Of a stretch of 64,000 bases of DNA, positions 15,881 to 23,618 are shown piece by piece (the first letter of the stretch is position 1; each line of letters starts with the position of its first letter). A program made the position numbers and the translations under genes. A model generated the notes under the pieces. The model searched no databases and had not been told where the DNA came from. It saw only the letters and a list, made by a program, of their open reading frames with translations. The DNA comes from Bordetella sp. 02P26C-1 (GTDB taxonomy: Bacteria; Pseudomonadota; Gammaproteobacteria; Burkholderiales; Burkholderiaceae_B), in NCBI RefSeq assembly GCF_009763255.1, contig NZ_WSJB01000022.1, positions 62,001-126,000 of the forward strand, in the 5' to 3' direction.

Positions 15881-16215
15881 TCAACGGCGGTCGCGGAAAG
15901 CATGACCGAGGCGATTGCACCCCTCATCGATGGATGCGTTGACAGCGGCCCCGGCGCGCGGGTTTCTAGATAACGCACCGACGGTCGCGCCAACGCCTGC
16001 AGCGATCATATGGCAGCCCAAACCCACACCTGAGTTCTGACGCCATACCGATTCGCCATCACGATTTCTCAAGTGAATGTCAGTGGAGCTGTCGGGCTGG
16101 CGAACGAAATCAAAATGGTATCCCGCGCCATTATTCAGCCGGGGGGGGGGGCGAAGTATTGCTGTAACTCTCCCCCGGTGGCATTGTTCAGTTCAGGAGT
16201 GCTGACCGCACGCAT
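15881..16215 (-). pseudogene. microcin-like double-glycine peptide precursor, out of frame at poly-C (locus 1)
   Basis: An ATG at 16215, preceded by GGAG seven bases upstream, opens a frame MRAVSTPELNNATGG-ELQQYF. The first 15 residues match the microcin V leader register: hydrophobic at -12, Ser -11, Glu -8, Leu -7, Gly -2, Gly -1. The frame then enters a run of 11 C (16141-16151) and stops at PPPG. With 12 or 9 C the frame continues to the TGA at 15881, giving a ~111-residue precursor whose C-terminal part (NSGVGLGCHMIAAGVG ... DEGCNRLGH) is homologous to the intact copy at 23619-23951, including a Cys-X31-Cys pair. It may be phase-variable, decayed, or a sequencing error in the homopolymer. 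Confidence 0.68.
16141..16151 (-). repeat. 11-base poly-C (minus) homopolymer inside the microcin-like gene
   Basis: Eleven consecutive G on the plus strand, read as C11 in the gene. The tract begins 22 codons into the open frame, just after the leader and ELQQYF. Only lengths of 9, 12 and so on keep the gene open; 11 leads to a stop after four more codons and 10 leads to a stop after six. Long poly-C tracts drive slipped-strand phase variation in Bordetella fim promoters and bvgS, which is the precedent for suspecting a switch here. Confidence 0.85.
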
Positions 16216-16427
16216 ACGTTTTCTCCGCAAGTTGAAGTCGAATGGCATAACTGGCTTAAGATTTGACGTGATGACCTCGGCGCTCAGTCGCCCCTAGGCC
16301 CCTCAAGGCGGCGTCGATCGGAAACTTTGCCTTTAGATCATTGTCCCCATTGACTCTAGGGCAATGCCGAAAGTTGCGTCAGAATGCCCGACGTTTTGGG
16401 AAAGAATAAGACGAAGTTAGCCGGAAA
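16216..16427. other. upstream region of locus 1, no gene seen
   Basis: About 210 bases between the locus-1 leader peptide (leftward) and the repeat copy B. It should hold the microcin promoter, but I see no convincing -35/-10 pair. The reading frame leading into repeat copy B is open for only a few codons and shows no similarity to the 14890-15372 gene. Confidence 0.5.
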
Positions 16428-16532
16428 CAGTGGCACCAACTCGTGGTTCGACGAGGCCTTTGCACGTGCCATCGCAGCGTTATTCAAGGCCGTAGTGCAA
16501 GGGCGATGCGATGAGCAGTTTCGGGATCGTTA
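16428..16532 (+). repeat. 105-bp direct repeat, copy B (orphan gene 3' end)
   Basis: A copy of the last 35 codons of the 14890-15372 gene, including its stop (TAA here). In frame it reads SGTNSWFDEAFARAIAALFK and on to QFRDR. Several of the eight differences are synonymous or conservative (Val to Ile, Glu to Gln), so copy B was under coding selection before it lost its 5' part. No start codon or homologous upstream sequence is present. It flanks the microcin-like locus together with copy A. Confidence 0.85.
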
Positions 16533-16636
16533 ACGCGATTTCCTCCGAACATCCTATTCCCCCGCTCGTACCGCTTTCCTCATGCTCGGGCACGGCAGTT
16601 GCCGTCTCGTTAGGGCCTACACTCGGAGGAAGCATC

Positions 16637-16813
16637 ATGAAAGAACCGCAGAGCAAACCCGCGCCCACTTCGGACGACACGCCTCGCGAACAGCAGGCGA
16701 GTCACAACGACAATCAGAACCGAAGCAAGAAAGACGGCCACACTTCGCAGATCGGAACCGGCCAGGACCAGCAGAGCCAACGCCAACGTGGCGGCGGCGC
16801 ACGTCGCGGTTAG
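16637..16813 (+). CDS. small hydrophilic Gln/Arg/Ser-rich protein
   Basis: A 58-residue, very polar peptide beginning MKEPQSKPAPTSDD and ending in QSQRQRGGGARRG. GGAGGA is placed well before the ATG. Composition suggests an intrinsically disordered, possibly nucleic-acid-binding stress peptide, but I recognise no family. It is followed by a good terminator hairpin, which supports it being a real monocistronic gene. Confidence 0.55.
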   Translation: MKEPQSKPAPTSDDTPREQQASHNDNQNRSKKDGHTSQIGTGQDQQSQRQRGGGARRG

Positions 16814-16841
16814 TCGGCATTAAAGCGCTGAGGCTTGTGTC

Positions 16842-16882
16842 AGGCGTCGTTTCCGTCACAGGAACGGCGCCTTTATCTTTTC
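16842..16882 (+). terminator. rho-independent terminator
   Basis: AGGCGTCGTTTCC and GGAACGGCGCCT pair with one or two mismatches around a 6-base loop and are followed by TTTATCTTTT. It closes the 58-residue gene. Confidence 0.7.
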
Positions 16883-16924
16883 CGCGCCCAACCAGTGTGA
16901 GTCATGGTATGAGTCAGACCGCGT

Positions 16925-17782
16925 TCAATCGGCCGACTTCAGCGACATCAAATATTCGGCCATATCATGCGCGTCTTGGTCGGTAACGTGCAGATTCGGC
17001 ATGGCGGTACCGGGCTTGATCTTCTCCGGCTCGCGCAACCACCGCTGCATGTTGGGTAAGGTGTTGGGTAGCGTTCCCGCGATATAGGCGCGGTCGGCCA
17101 TTCCCTCCAGCGAGGGCCCGACGTGTAGCCTCGGTCCGGTGCCCCCGGGGACGATATGACATGTCAGACACAGGTACTGCTGCATCGCGCGCACCCCCGC
17201 TTCGTCTTCCGCTGTTCTACCTGCCGTGTTCGACGCAGACGTAGCGTCCGCCAGTGTCCACTCGGGAGTTTGGTTGACTGTGCTTTGATACGCCATAGGG
17301 GAAAGATCCGGCAGCGTACGCATAAACGCCACGACATCCCAGATGCGCTCGTCGCTCAGGCGATATCGCCATGCCGGCATGCCGGTCATCTTGATGCCTT
17401 CACGAATCATCCAGAAAATCTCATTCGCTGGCCTTTCCCGCGCGCTTGCCACCAGGGGCGGGGGGGCCGGATTGAGCCCCATGGCAAAGGGCTGCGGCGC
17501 CACGCCCGGCGCGCCATGACATTGCACGCAATGGGCTTCGTAAATCTGCAGCCCGCGCTTCGCCCGGCCCGGCTCGGCCAAATCCGGTATCTCGATGGCT
17601 GCGGCCCGGGCGGATACGGACCGATCCAGCGCATAACCCACCACGCGATAAATAGGCGCCGTATGACTATGCGTCGCGCTGACGTCATACCAGCCGTTGC
17701 GGATCGCCACCACGCCGACGGCCGCCGCTGTCACCGCGAGGGCGGCGAGGCTGCCGAGTAGGACGAGCTTGCATCGACTCAT
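16925..17782 (-). CDS. diheme cytochrome c
   Basis: A 285-residue protein with an N-terminal hydrophobic signal/anchor (LVLLGSLAALAVTAAAVGVV) and two heme c motifs, CVQCH near residues 85-89 and CLTCH near 205-209, each with a downstream Met ligand candidate (TGMPAW; GTAMPNL). It is periplasmic or membrane-anchored and probably carries electrons to the caa3 oxidase encoded next to it. GGAGG precedes the ATG. The second cytochrome c gene lies 20 bases upstream on the same strand. Confidence 0.88.
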   Translation of the reverse strand: MSRCKLVLLGSLAALAVTAAAVGVVAIRNGWYDVSATHSHTAPIYRVVGYALDRSVSARAAAIEIPDLAEPGRAKRGLQIYEAHCVQCHGAPGVAPQPFAMGLNPAPPPLVASARERPANEIFWMIREGIKMTGMPAWRYRLSDERIWDVVAFMRTLPDLSPMAYQSTVNQTPEWTLADATSASNTAGRTAEDEAGVRAMQQYLCLTCHIVPGGTGPRLHVGPSLEGMADRAYIAGTLPNTLPNMQRWLREPEKIKPGTAMPNLHVTDQDAHDMAEYLMSLKSAD

Positions 17783-17802
17783 GATGTCGCGCCTCCATCG
17801 GG

Positions 17803-18207
17803 TCAGGGCAGGGTGACGAGATAAGCCGTTATGTGTTCCGCCTCCTCGCTCGTCAGTCCGACATTCGGCATTGCCGTTTCGGGATTCATGGCGGGCGGAT
17901 CCTGCAACCAGCGTACCAGGGTCTCGACATTATTCGGCCATCGCCCCGCGACATAGGCTTGTTGACGCAGGCCGTCCAGCGGGGGACCCACGAAGGACAC
18001 CGGGGCGCGCACACCCGGTACGACGTGGCAGGCTACGCAGCCTTTCTCGACGATGAGCGTCCGTCCACGGCTGGGGTCGGCCCGAGTGAGCAAGTCAGCT
18101 GTCGCCTTTTCGCCACCCTGAGATGGCCCCGACGGGTCGCACCCGGCCAGGCTGGCCAGGACGACAACGACTGAGCAAGGGTAAAGAGTGAAGGTCGATC
18201 GGTGCAA
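17803..18207 (-). CDS. monoheme cytochrome c lipoprotein
   Basis: A small cytochrome c with a lipoprotein signal: SVVVVLASLAGC places the lipidated Cys at about residue 23 if translation starts at the TTG at 18207, which has GAGGAG ten bases upstream. An in-frame ATG at 18297 is the other candidate but would put 53 residues before the lipobox. The heme motif is CVACH, with ETAMPNVGL supplying the likely Met ligand. It is the first gene of a leftward pair with the diheme cytochrome and is divergent from coxB, so all four gene products probably act in one terminal-oxidase branch. Confidence 0.8.
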   Translation of the reverse strand: MHRSTFTLYPCSVVVVLASLAGCDPSGPSQGGEKATADLLTRADPSRGRTLIVEKGCVACHVVPGVRAPVSFVGPPLDGLRQQAYVAGRWPNNVETLVRWLQDPPAMNPETAMPNVGLTSEEAEHITAYLVTLP

Positions 18208-18327
18208 TGGGACGAATCTCCTCGTTGCGACGGCAGTGCAAATTCCGTGCCTTTCGAGCCGGGGCACGTGAGTTGCTGACGTAATCGTTTGCTTCATTAC
18301 CCCGTTGTTGCCAACGCTCAGGTATCC

Positions 18328-19320
18328 ATGCTCCGCATCCCATATGCGCCTTTGCTTCCTGTCGTCTTGCTACACCTCGCAGGGGGCCGGCGCGCGCAGG
18401 CCGAGGTGAGTTCCGCGCCTGTCACGCCGACACCATCGTCGGGGCAGATGACGGATCTGAATTTTCTGTTGTTCACTGGTGGCGCCGTGATCTTTGTCGC
18501 AGTGGCGTGCGTGGTCGTGCTGGCTATCTGGGGGCCACCGCGTTTTCGCGCGGGCTTGGCGCGCCCTGTGTTGATCGTGGGGGCAGGCATTGTGTTTCCC
18601 CTCGCGGTGCTGACTGGGCTGCTGCTGTATTCCTTCAATCTGACATCGTCCGAGGCGTCGGAACAACCGGCGGTGCGTATTCACGTGGTGGGCGAACTTT
18701 GGTGGTGGCGCGTGAGCTACCTCGATGCAGAGGGCGGCGTGCTGTTTGACACCGCGAACGAAATCCATATCCCGACGGGGAAATCCGTCGAGATCGTGCT
18801 GACCTCGGATAACGTCATCCATAGCTTTTGGGTGCCGGAATTGACGGGCAAGCTCGACATGATCCCAGGCCATACCAACCGCCTGCGTATCCGCGCGCAA
18901 GCGCCCGGCGTCTACCGTGGACAGTGTGCCGAATATTGTGGCGCTCAGCATACGAAGATGGCGTTCATGGTCCAGGCCGTGGCGCCAGAGGCGTTCAACG
19001 ATTGGGTAGGACAGCAGATGCGACCGGCCGCTGCCGCCGACGGCCGGCTACGTACAGGAGCGCAGCTATTCCAGCAGGCTTGTTCGCGTTGCCATACAGT
19101 GCGAGGTACCGAGGCACGCGGGACTTCGGGGCCGGATCTGACGCATGTTGGCGGGCGCATGACGCTGGGCGCAGGGGTGTTGCGCAATAACTTGGGGGCC
19201 ATGGCAGGCTGGATCGCAGGCAACCAGGATCTGAAGCCCGGCAACCCCATGCCGGCTTTTCGTGATTGGTCCGGGGTCGAGCTGCTGGCCGTGGCCCGCT
19301 ATATGGATAGCCTGAAGTGA
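18328..19320 (+). CDS. coxB: cytochrome c oxidase subunit II with C-terminal cytochrome c domain (caa3 type)
   Basis: A 330-residue protein: signal sequence, two membrane helices (LFTGGAVIFVAVACVVVLAI; VGAGIVFPLAVLTGLLL), then the cupredoxin domain. The binuclear CuA ligands are visible in VIHSFWVPE and GQCAEYCGAQHTKM (two Cys, His, Met, Glu). The C-terminal ~90 residues add a cytochrome c with CSRCH and a NPMPAF Met. The fused heme domain marks a caa3-type oxidase. The ATG at 18328 is used. The stop overlaps the ATG of the subunit I gene by 4 bases. Confidence 0.92.
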   Translation: MLRIPYAPLLPVVLLHLAGGRRAQAEVSSAPVTPTPSSGQMTDLNFLLFTGGAVIFVAVACVVVLAIWGPPRFRAGLARPVLIVGAGIVFPLAVLTGLLLYSFNLTSSEASEQPAVRIHVVGELWWWRVSYLDAEGGVLFDTANEIHIPTGKSVEIVLTSDNVIHSFWVPELTGKLDMIPGHTNRLRIRAQAPGVYRGQCAEYCGAQHTKMAFMVQAVAPEAFNDWVGQQMRPAAAADGRLRTGAQLFQQACSRCHTVRGTEARGTSGPDLTHVGGRMTLGAGVLRNNLGAMAGWIAGNQDLKPGNPMPAFRDWSGVELLAVARYMDSLK

Positions 19321-21869
19321 CGAATGATCATCTCAGTGTTCATGCGCAGTCGGCGCTACCGAATCCGCTGCCGCGACCCGAGGGAGAAGAGGCGGCCTTG
19401 GAACGCGTCTGGCAGCGCCCGAGCGGGTTCCGCGCCCTGACGGTCGTCAATAACACCTATATCGGTATCTTGTATATCGCGACCGCGCTGTTGTTCTTCC
19501 TGCTGGCCGGGATATTGGCGCTGATGATGCGCACGCAGCTAGCCGTACCGGACAACCCGCTGATTAGCCACGACCTGTATAACCAGCTCTTTACCATGCA
19601 CGGCACGGTAATGATGTTTCTGTTCGCCGTGCCGGCCGTCGAGGCCGTGGCCGTGCTGCTGTTGCCCAATATGCTGGGTGCCCGCGACCTGCCTTTTCCG
19701 AGGCTGTCGGCCTATGCGTATTGGGCGTACGCCGTGGGCGGCATTGTTTTTTTCTGCAGTTTGTTTGCGCGGCTGGCGCCCGATGGGGGATGGTTCATGT
19801 ATCCGCCGCTGACCAGCACCGAGTACTCGCCCGCCTTGAACGCGGATCTGTGGTTGCTTGGCATAGGCTTTATCGAGATCTCCGCCATTGCCGGGGCGAT
19901 TGAGTTGGCAGTGGGGATCTTGCGCACGCGTGCACCGGGGATGTCGCTGGATAAGATGCCGGTCTTCGCGTGGGTGATGCTGATATTCAGCGGCATGGTG
20001 ATCGTGGCGTTTCCGGCCGTGATCGTGGCGACGGCGCTATTGGAATTGGAACGCGCCTTCGATATGCCGTTCTTTATCGTGGACCGTGGCGGGGACCCGC
20101 TGCTATGGCAGCATCTATTCTGGTTTTTCGGGCATCCGGAGGTGTACATCATCTTTCTGCCAGCCGCGGGCATGGTGTCGATGATCGTTCCCGCCATGAC
20201 GGGCACGCCATTGATCGGCTACCGCTATGTGGTGATGGCGATCATCGGGACCGCGTTTCTTAGCTTTGGCCTGTGGGTGCATCATATGTTCGCCACGGGG
20301 ATTCCGCCGTTGTCATCGAGCTTCGCGTCGGCGGCCAGCATGGCGGTGTCGGTGCCTACCGCGATACAGGTATTCGCGTGGATCGCGACGATTGCCGCGG
20401 CCGTACGCCTGCGGCCCATCAAGACGCCCATGCTGTTTATCCTGGGCTTCTTTTTTATCTTCACGCTCGGTGGTTTGACGGGCGTGATGGTGGCGGTCAT
20501 TCCTTTCGATTTACAGGCCCACGATACCTACTTTGTTGTCGCCCACCTGCACTATGTGCTTTTTGGCGGGATGGTGTTTCCGCTCTTCGCGGCGTTTTAC
20601 TACTGGACGCCGCTCATGAGTCGCCGCGCACTGTCCGAACGTCTGGGGCGGTGGGCGTTCTGGTTAATGTTTGTCGGCTTTAATGTGACGTTTTTTCCCT
20701 TGCATGCGGTGGGATTGGCGGGAATGCCGCGACGGGTCTATACCTATGCGGAAAGCCAGGGTTGGGGCGCCGTGAATCTGGTGTCGACCATGGGCGCTTA
20801 CCTAATTGCCTGTGGGGTGCTCGTCTTTCTGTGGGATTTGGCGCGGAATTTCCGTCCCGACAGTGTGCGTACCGCGGGCAATGTCTGGCAAGCGGGTACG
20901 CTGGAATGGCTGCCCAGCGGTGACTTTGGCCTGCGCAGCATTCCCGTGGTGGTAAGTCGCGAGCCCTTGTGGGATCAGCCGGGACTTGCCGAGAACGTGG
21001 CGGCCGGTAGGTATTACTTGCCCGATGCGCCGGGGAATGTGCGGTCCACGCTGGTTACCAGTGCGGTGGATGCGCGCCCGGAGTATGTGCTGCCATTGCC
21101 GGGGCCGGGGTGGTCTCCTTTGTTGGCGGCACTAGGGACGGCGGGTTTTTTCCTGTTGCTCACTTTCAAACTCTTTATTCCTGCCGGCGCTTGCGGCGTC
21201 TTAGCGATCGTGGCGATCTGGTACTGGCTATGGCAGTCCGATGCCGGCCCGGAGATAGCGACGGTGGATATTGGCGGCGGCCTGTGCGTGCCCTGGCGCG
21301 GATCGGGACTCCGCTCGCACGCCAGCTGGGCCATGGCGATGTTGCTTGTGGTCTGCGTCAGTATTTTCGGCGCGTTGGTGTTCGCGTATTTCTTTCTGTG
21401 GCTCGCGTCGTCCGGCGAATCGTGGGGGGCGCAGACGCCGAGCAGCGGTAATGGTGTCTGGCTGATCAGCGCTGGTCTGATGCTGGGGGCCAGCATATTG
21501 CTGATCAGACCCGGCCGCTCGCTGGTACACCATCGACCCTGGGCTTTGCGTGGACGGATGTTGCTGGGCATCTGTGTACTGCTTGCGGCAAGCGCCTTCG
21601 AACTCGTGCAGCATTGGCAAACCGGATTGCGGCCGCAACGGGGGGCGTATGATGCCGTCGTCTACGCCGTGGCGGGCCATCAAGCGTTTTTCGCGATCAT
21701 CGTGGCGATCATGGGCGTGTTCACCTTGGCGCGTAGCATGGCCAATAAGCTGAATCTCCAACACCAGTCTTGCCTTCAGGCGACGCAGACGATGTGGCAC
21801 TACACGGTAGTTCAAGGGTTGGTGGGCCTTGTGCTTGTGCATCAGTTTCCGCGTCTGGTGGGAGGCTGA
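19317..21869 (+). CDS. ctaD: cytochrome c oxidase subunit I fused to a subunit III-like domain
   Basis: An 850-residue polytopic membrane protein. The first ~560 residues are subunit I: low-spin heme ligand in TMHGTVMMFLF, the Cu-B/Tyr pair in WFFGHPEVYI, the His pair in WVHHMFATGIP and the heme-a3/heme-a pair in VVAHLHYVLFGG. The remaining ~290 residues carry several more helices (AMAMLLVVCVSIFGALVFAY; WHYTVVQGLVGLVLVHQFPR) like subunit III. It reduces O2 with electrons from cytochrome c and pumps protons. Such I-III fusions are known in some caa3 oxidases, and no separate ctaE is present here. It starts as ATGA overlap with coxB. Confidence 0.92.
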   Translation: MTNDHLSVHAQSALPNPLPRPEGEEAALERVWQRPSGFRALTVVNNTYIGILYIATALLFFLLAGILALMMRTQLAVPDNPLISHDLYNQLFTMHGTVMMFLFAVPAVEAVAVLLLPNMLGARDLPFPRLSAYAYWAYAVGGIVFFCSLFARLAPDGGWFMYPPLTSTEYSPALNADLWLLGIGFIEISAIAGAIELAVGILRTRAPGMSLDKMPVFAWVMLIFSGMVIVAFPAVIVATALLELERAFDMPFFIVDRGGDPLLWQHLFWFFGHPEVYIIFLPAAGMVSMIVPAMTGTPLIGYRYVVMAIIGTAFLSFGLWVHHMFATGIPPLSSSFASAASMAVSVPTAIQVFAWIATIAAAVRLRPIKTPMLFILGFFFIFTLGGLTGVMVAVIPFDLQAHDTYFVVAHLHYVLFGGMVFPLFAAFYYWTPLMSRRALSERLGRWAFWLMFVGFNVTFFPLHAVGLAGMPRRVYTYAESQGWGAVNLVSTMGAYLIACGVLVFLWDLARNFRPDSVRTAGNVWQAGTLEWLPSGDFGLRSIPVVVSREPLWDQPGLAENVAAGRYYLPDAPGNVRSTLVTSAVDARPEYVLPLPGPGWSPLLAALGTAGFFLLLTFKLFIPAGACGVLAIVAIWYWLWQSDAGPEIATVDIGGGLCVPWRGSGLRSHASWAMAMLLVVCVSIFGALVFAYFFLWLASSGESWGAQTPSSGNGVWLISAGLMLGASILLIRPGRSLVHHRPWALRGRMLLGICVLLAASAFELVQHWQTGLRPQRGAYDAVVYAVAGHQAFFAIIVAIMGVFTLARSMANKLNLQHQSCLQATQTMWHYTVVQGLVGLVLVHQFPRLVGG

Positions 21870-21871
21870 GT

Positions 21872-22219
21872 ATGCGATCCCGTTCTAGCGTGGAAATGGT
21901 CTATCTATTCGCCGGGCCGGTGATCTGGGCTGTGCATTTCTTCCTTGTATATGGAACAAACGCCTTGTTGTGCGCACGTGTGCCCTGGCTGGCGAAATTG
22001 ATTTGGCTCGGCCAGCCGGCATCGACGTGGATCACCCTCGCAACCAGTGTGCTGGGATGCGCGGCATTGGTATGGCTGATTCTGCGTGCGCCGAGAAGGG
22101 GCTTTCCTGGTGGGCGGTCCAGCTTCTTAACTACGGTTGGCAGGACTCTCTGCGGTTTGTCCCTCGTGGCGGTAATATGGCAGACACTACCTGTATTGCT
22201 CGTATCGGCATGCGGGTGA
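21872..22219 (+). CDS. small membrane protein of the oxidase cluster
   Basis: A 115-residue protein with about three hydrophobic segments: VYLFAGPVIWAVHFFLVYGT, WITLATSVLGCAALVWLIL and LCGLSLVAVIWQTLPVLLV. It begins two bases after the subunit I/III stop, and its GGAGG lies inside that gene's end, so it is translationally linked. Its position matches the small subunit IV-like or accessory proteins often found after I-III fusion genes; the exact role is unknown. Confidence 0.7.
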   Translation: MRSRSSVEMVYLFAGPVIWAVHFFLVYGTNALLCARVPWLAKLIWLGQPASTWITLATSVLGCAALVWLILRAPRRGFPGGRSSFLTTVGRTLCGLSLVAVIWQTLPVLLVSACG

Positions 22220-22271
22220 GCCCACTATGCGGTCCGCGAGACGCGCACTGACCCTGGAGAAATACGCGCAG

Positions 22272-22916
22272 ATGAAGCTCTACTATTTTCCCGGCAACGC
22301 CAGCATGACCCCGCACTGTTTGCTCGAAGAAATCGGCGAGCTTTTTGAATTATCGCTGGTCGATCGTACGACGAATGCGCATAAAGCACCGGAGTATCTG
22401 AAGCTGAATCCGAATGGAGTGATCCCCGCGTTGGTCGATGGCGATCTTGTGCTGTACGAAACCGCCGCCATCGCGCTGTATCTGGCGGATAAGTATCCCG
22501 AGAAACAGCTAGCACCCGCGCTTGGCACGCCAGAGCGTGCGCAGTGCTACAAATGGCTGATGTGGTGCACCAACACTTTCCAAAGCACGATCCTGATGTA
22601 CTACTACCCGGATCGCTGGGTCGATGCTGGAAACACGGAGGGCGCTGCCCAGGTCAAAGCCCATGCGGAAGCCAAGATCAATGGCCTGGTTGACCAGATC
22701 GAGGCGCATTTGAGCACTACTAGCGACCCGTGGTTCTTGGGAGAGCAATTTTCTATCCTTGATCCGTACGTCATGATGCTTTGCCGCTGGACAAGAGTGT
22801 TCAAGCGGCCGGCTCGCGACTTGCCGCATATTGGAGCGTATCTGGACCGCGTGTTGGCTCGTCCGGCCGTGCAGCGCGCGCTGCGCAACGAAGGTCTGCA
22901 GGCTCCATGGGTGTAG
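22272..22916 (+). CDS. glutathione S-transferase
   Basis: A 214-residue cytosolic GST. The thioredoxin-like N-terminal domain has MKLYYFPGNASMTPHCLLEE, the cis-Pro motif NPNGVIPALVDGD and the GSH gamma-Glu-binding YETAAIALYLADKYP. The helical C-terminal domain contains FSILDPYVMMLCRW (the N-capping Ser/Asp). The ATG at 22272 fits the family start; an upstream in-frame ATG at 22227 would add 15 unconserved residues. Substrate unknown. It is downstream of the oxidase genes on the same strand but probably independent of them. Confidence 0.9.
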   Translation: MKLYYFPGNASMTPHCLLEEIGELFELSLVDRTTNAHKAPEYLKLNPNGVIPALVDGDLVLYETAAIALYLADKYPEKQLAPALGTPERAQCYKWLMWCTNTFQSTILMYYYPDRWVDAGNTEGAAQVKAHAEAKINGLVDQIEAHLSTTSDPWFLGEQFSILDPYVMMLCRWTRVFKRPARDLPHIGAYLDRVLARPAVQRALRNEGLQAPWV

Positions 22917-22963
22917 GCGTAGGCTCGAAGATGAAATGAGACTGGCCTCGATATCCGTTCACG

Positions 22964-22981
22964 GCAGGGATCCATCCCTGC
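22964..22981. repeat. 18-bp palindrome after the GST gene
   Basis: GCAGGGAT-CC-ATCCCTGC is a perfect inverted repeat in the 126-base gap between the convergent GST and locus-2 membrane-protein genes. It could be a transcript-end hairpin, although no T-run follows. Confidence 0.45.
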
Positions 22982-23042
22982 GCACCGGCTTTATCGTGTC
23001 GCTCCGGCTATAGCACTTTGAGGCCGTTTCGATGAGCGCGTC

Positions 23043-23462
23043 TCAAATGGAATCTTCGTCCTCGCGCGCCTGTTTAGCCCGGTACCTGCGCCAACTCTCG
23101 CGCTCGGTGATTCTGACCTCCAGTGCAAACGCTAGCAATATGAACCCCCATGTCCCGAGGCCGTACGCGCGACGCCACGAGGCTACGCTGATTAAAACGC
23201 AACCGCCTACAACTAAAACAGCTTGAACTACGCGGTTGGGAATGCCCATAAAGCTCGTGATGGGGTCTTTCCAAATTTGTGTGAGATGTGCCCAGACATG
23301 GTTGGTGGCGCTTACCAATATCCACGATGAAATTGCCGGCATGGCTGTCAGAATTACTGGCGCAACGTGGGTATATGGCAACGAAAAATAGATGATCGCG
23401 CCCACTGAGTAGGCGATGAGTCTTTCACGGTAGGCGACCCGCGTGTCGCGGGGAGGACTCAA
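23043..23462 (-). CDS. multi-pass membrane protein, putative microcin immunity protein (locus 2)
   Basis: A 139-residue protein with about four hydrophobic segments, among them LIAYSVGAIIYFSLPY, a helix around AMPAISSWILVSATNHVW, VVQAVLVVGGCVLISVAS and GLGTWGFILLAFAL, and a charged C-terminal tail. The TTG at 23462 is taken as start: AAAGGAG lies seven bases before it and the protein then begins (M)SPPRDTRVAYRERLIAY, aligning with MSSPRDFIFVYRERLIAY of locus 1. The open frame continues upstream to 23534 without similarity. It lies 156 bases downstream of the leader peptide gene. Immunity is inferred from position, topology and paralogy. Confidence 0.62.
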   Translation of the reverse strand: MSPPRDTRVAYRERLIAYSVGAIIYFSLPYTHVAPVILTAMPAISSWILVSATNHVWAHLTQIWKDPITSFMGIPNRVVQAVLVVGGCVLISVASWRRAYGLGTWGFILLAFALEVRITERESWRRYRAKQAREDEDSI

Positions 23463-23618
23463 GGCAGTGCTCCTTTCAGATTTTTCGCGGGGGAGTTGAT
23501 ACGAACGCGATAGTTGCTCATGTCTCGAAGTCAACGAATCGTTCGGCCGGGCCAGTCAGGGGGCAGTCGTTTAGCAGCCGCCATGACTTGCATAAACGGT
23601 GTGTCCGATCCTGGCAAC

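Noticed and set aside
22964-22981. Palindrome near locus 2 as an attachment site matching the locus-1 borders
   Set aside because: Its sequence has no counterpart near locus 1, and locus 2 is not flanked by a direct repeat that I can find.
23463-23534. ATG start at 23534 for the locus-2 membrane protein
   Set aside because: The extra 24 residues do not align with the locus-1 paralogue; the TTG at 23462 has a strong ribosome site and aligns from its first residue.
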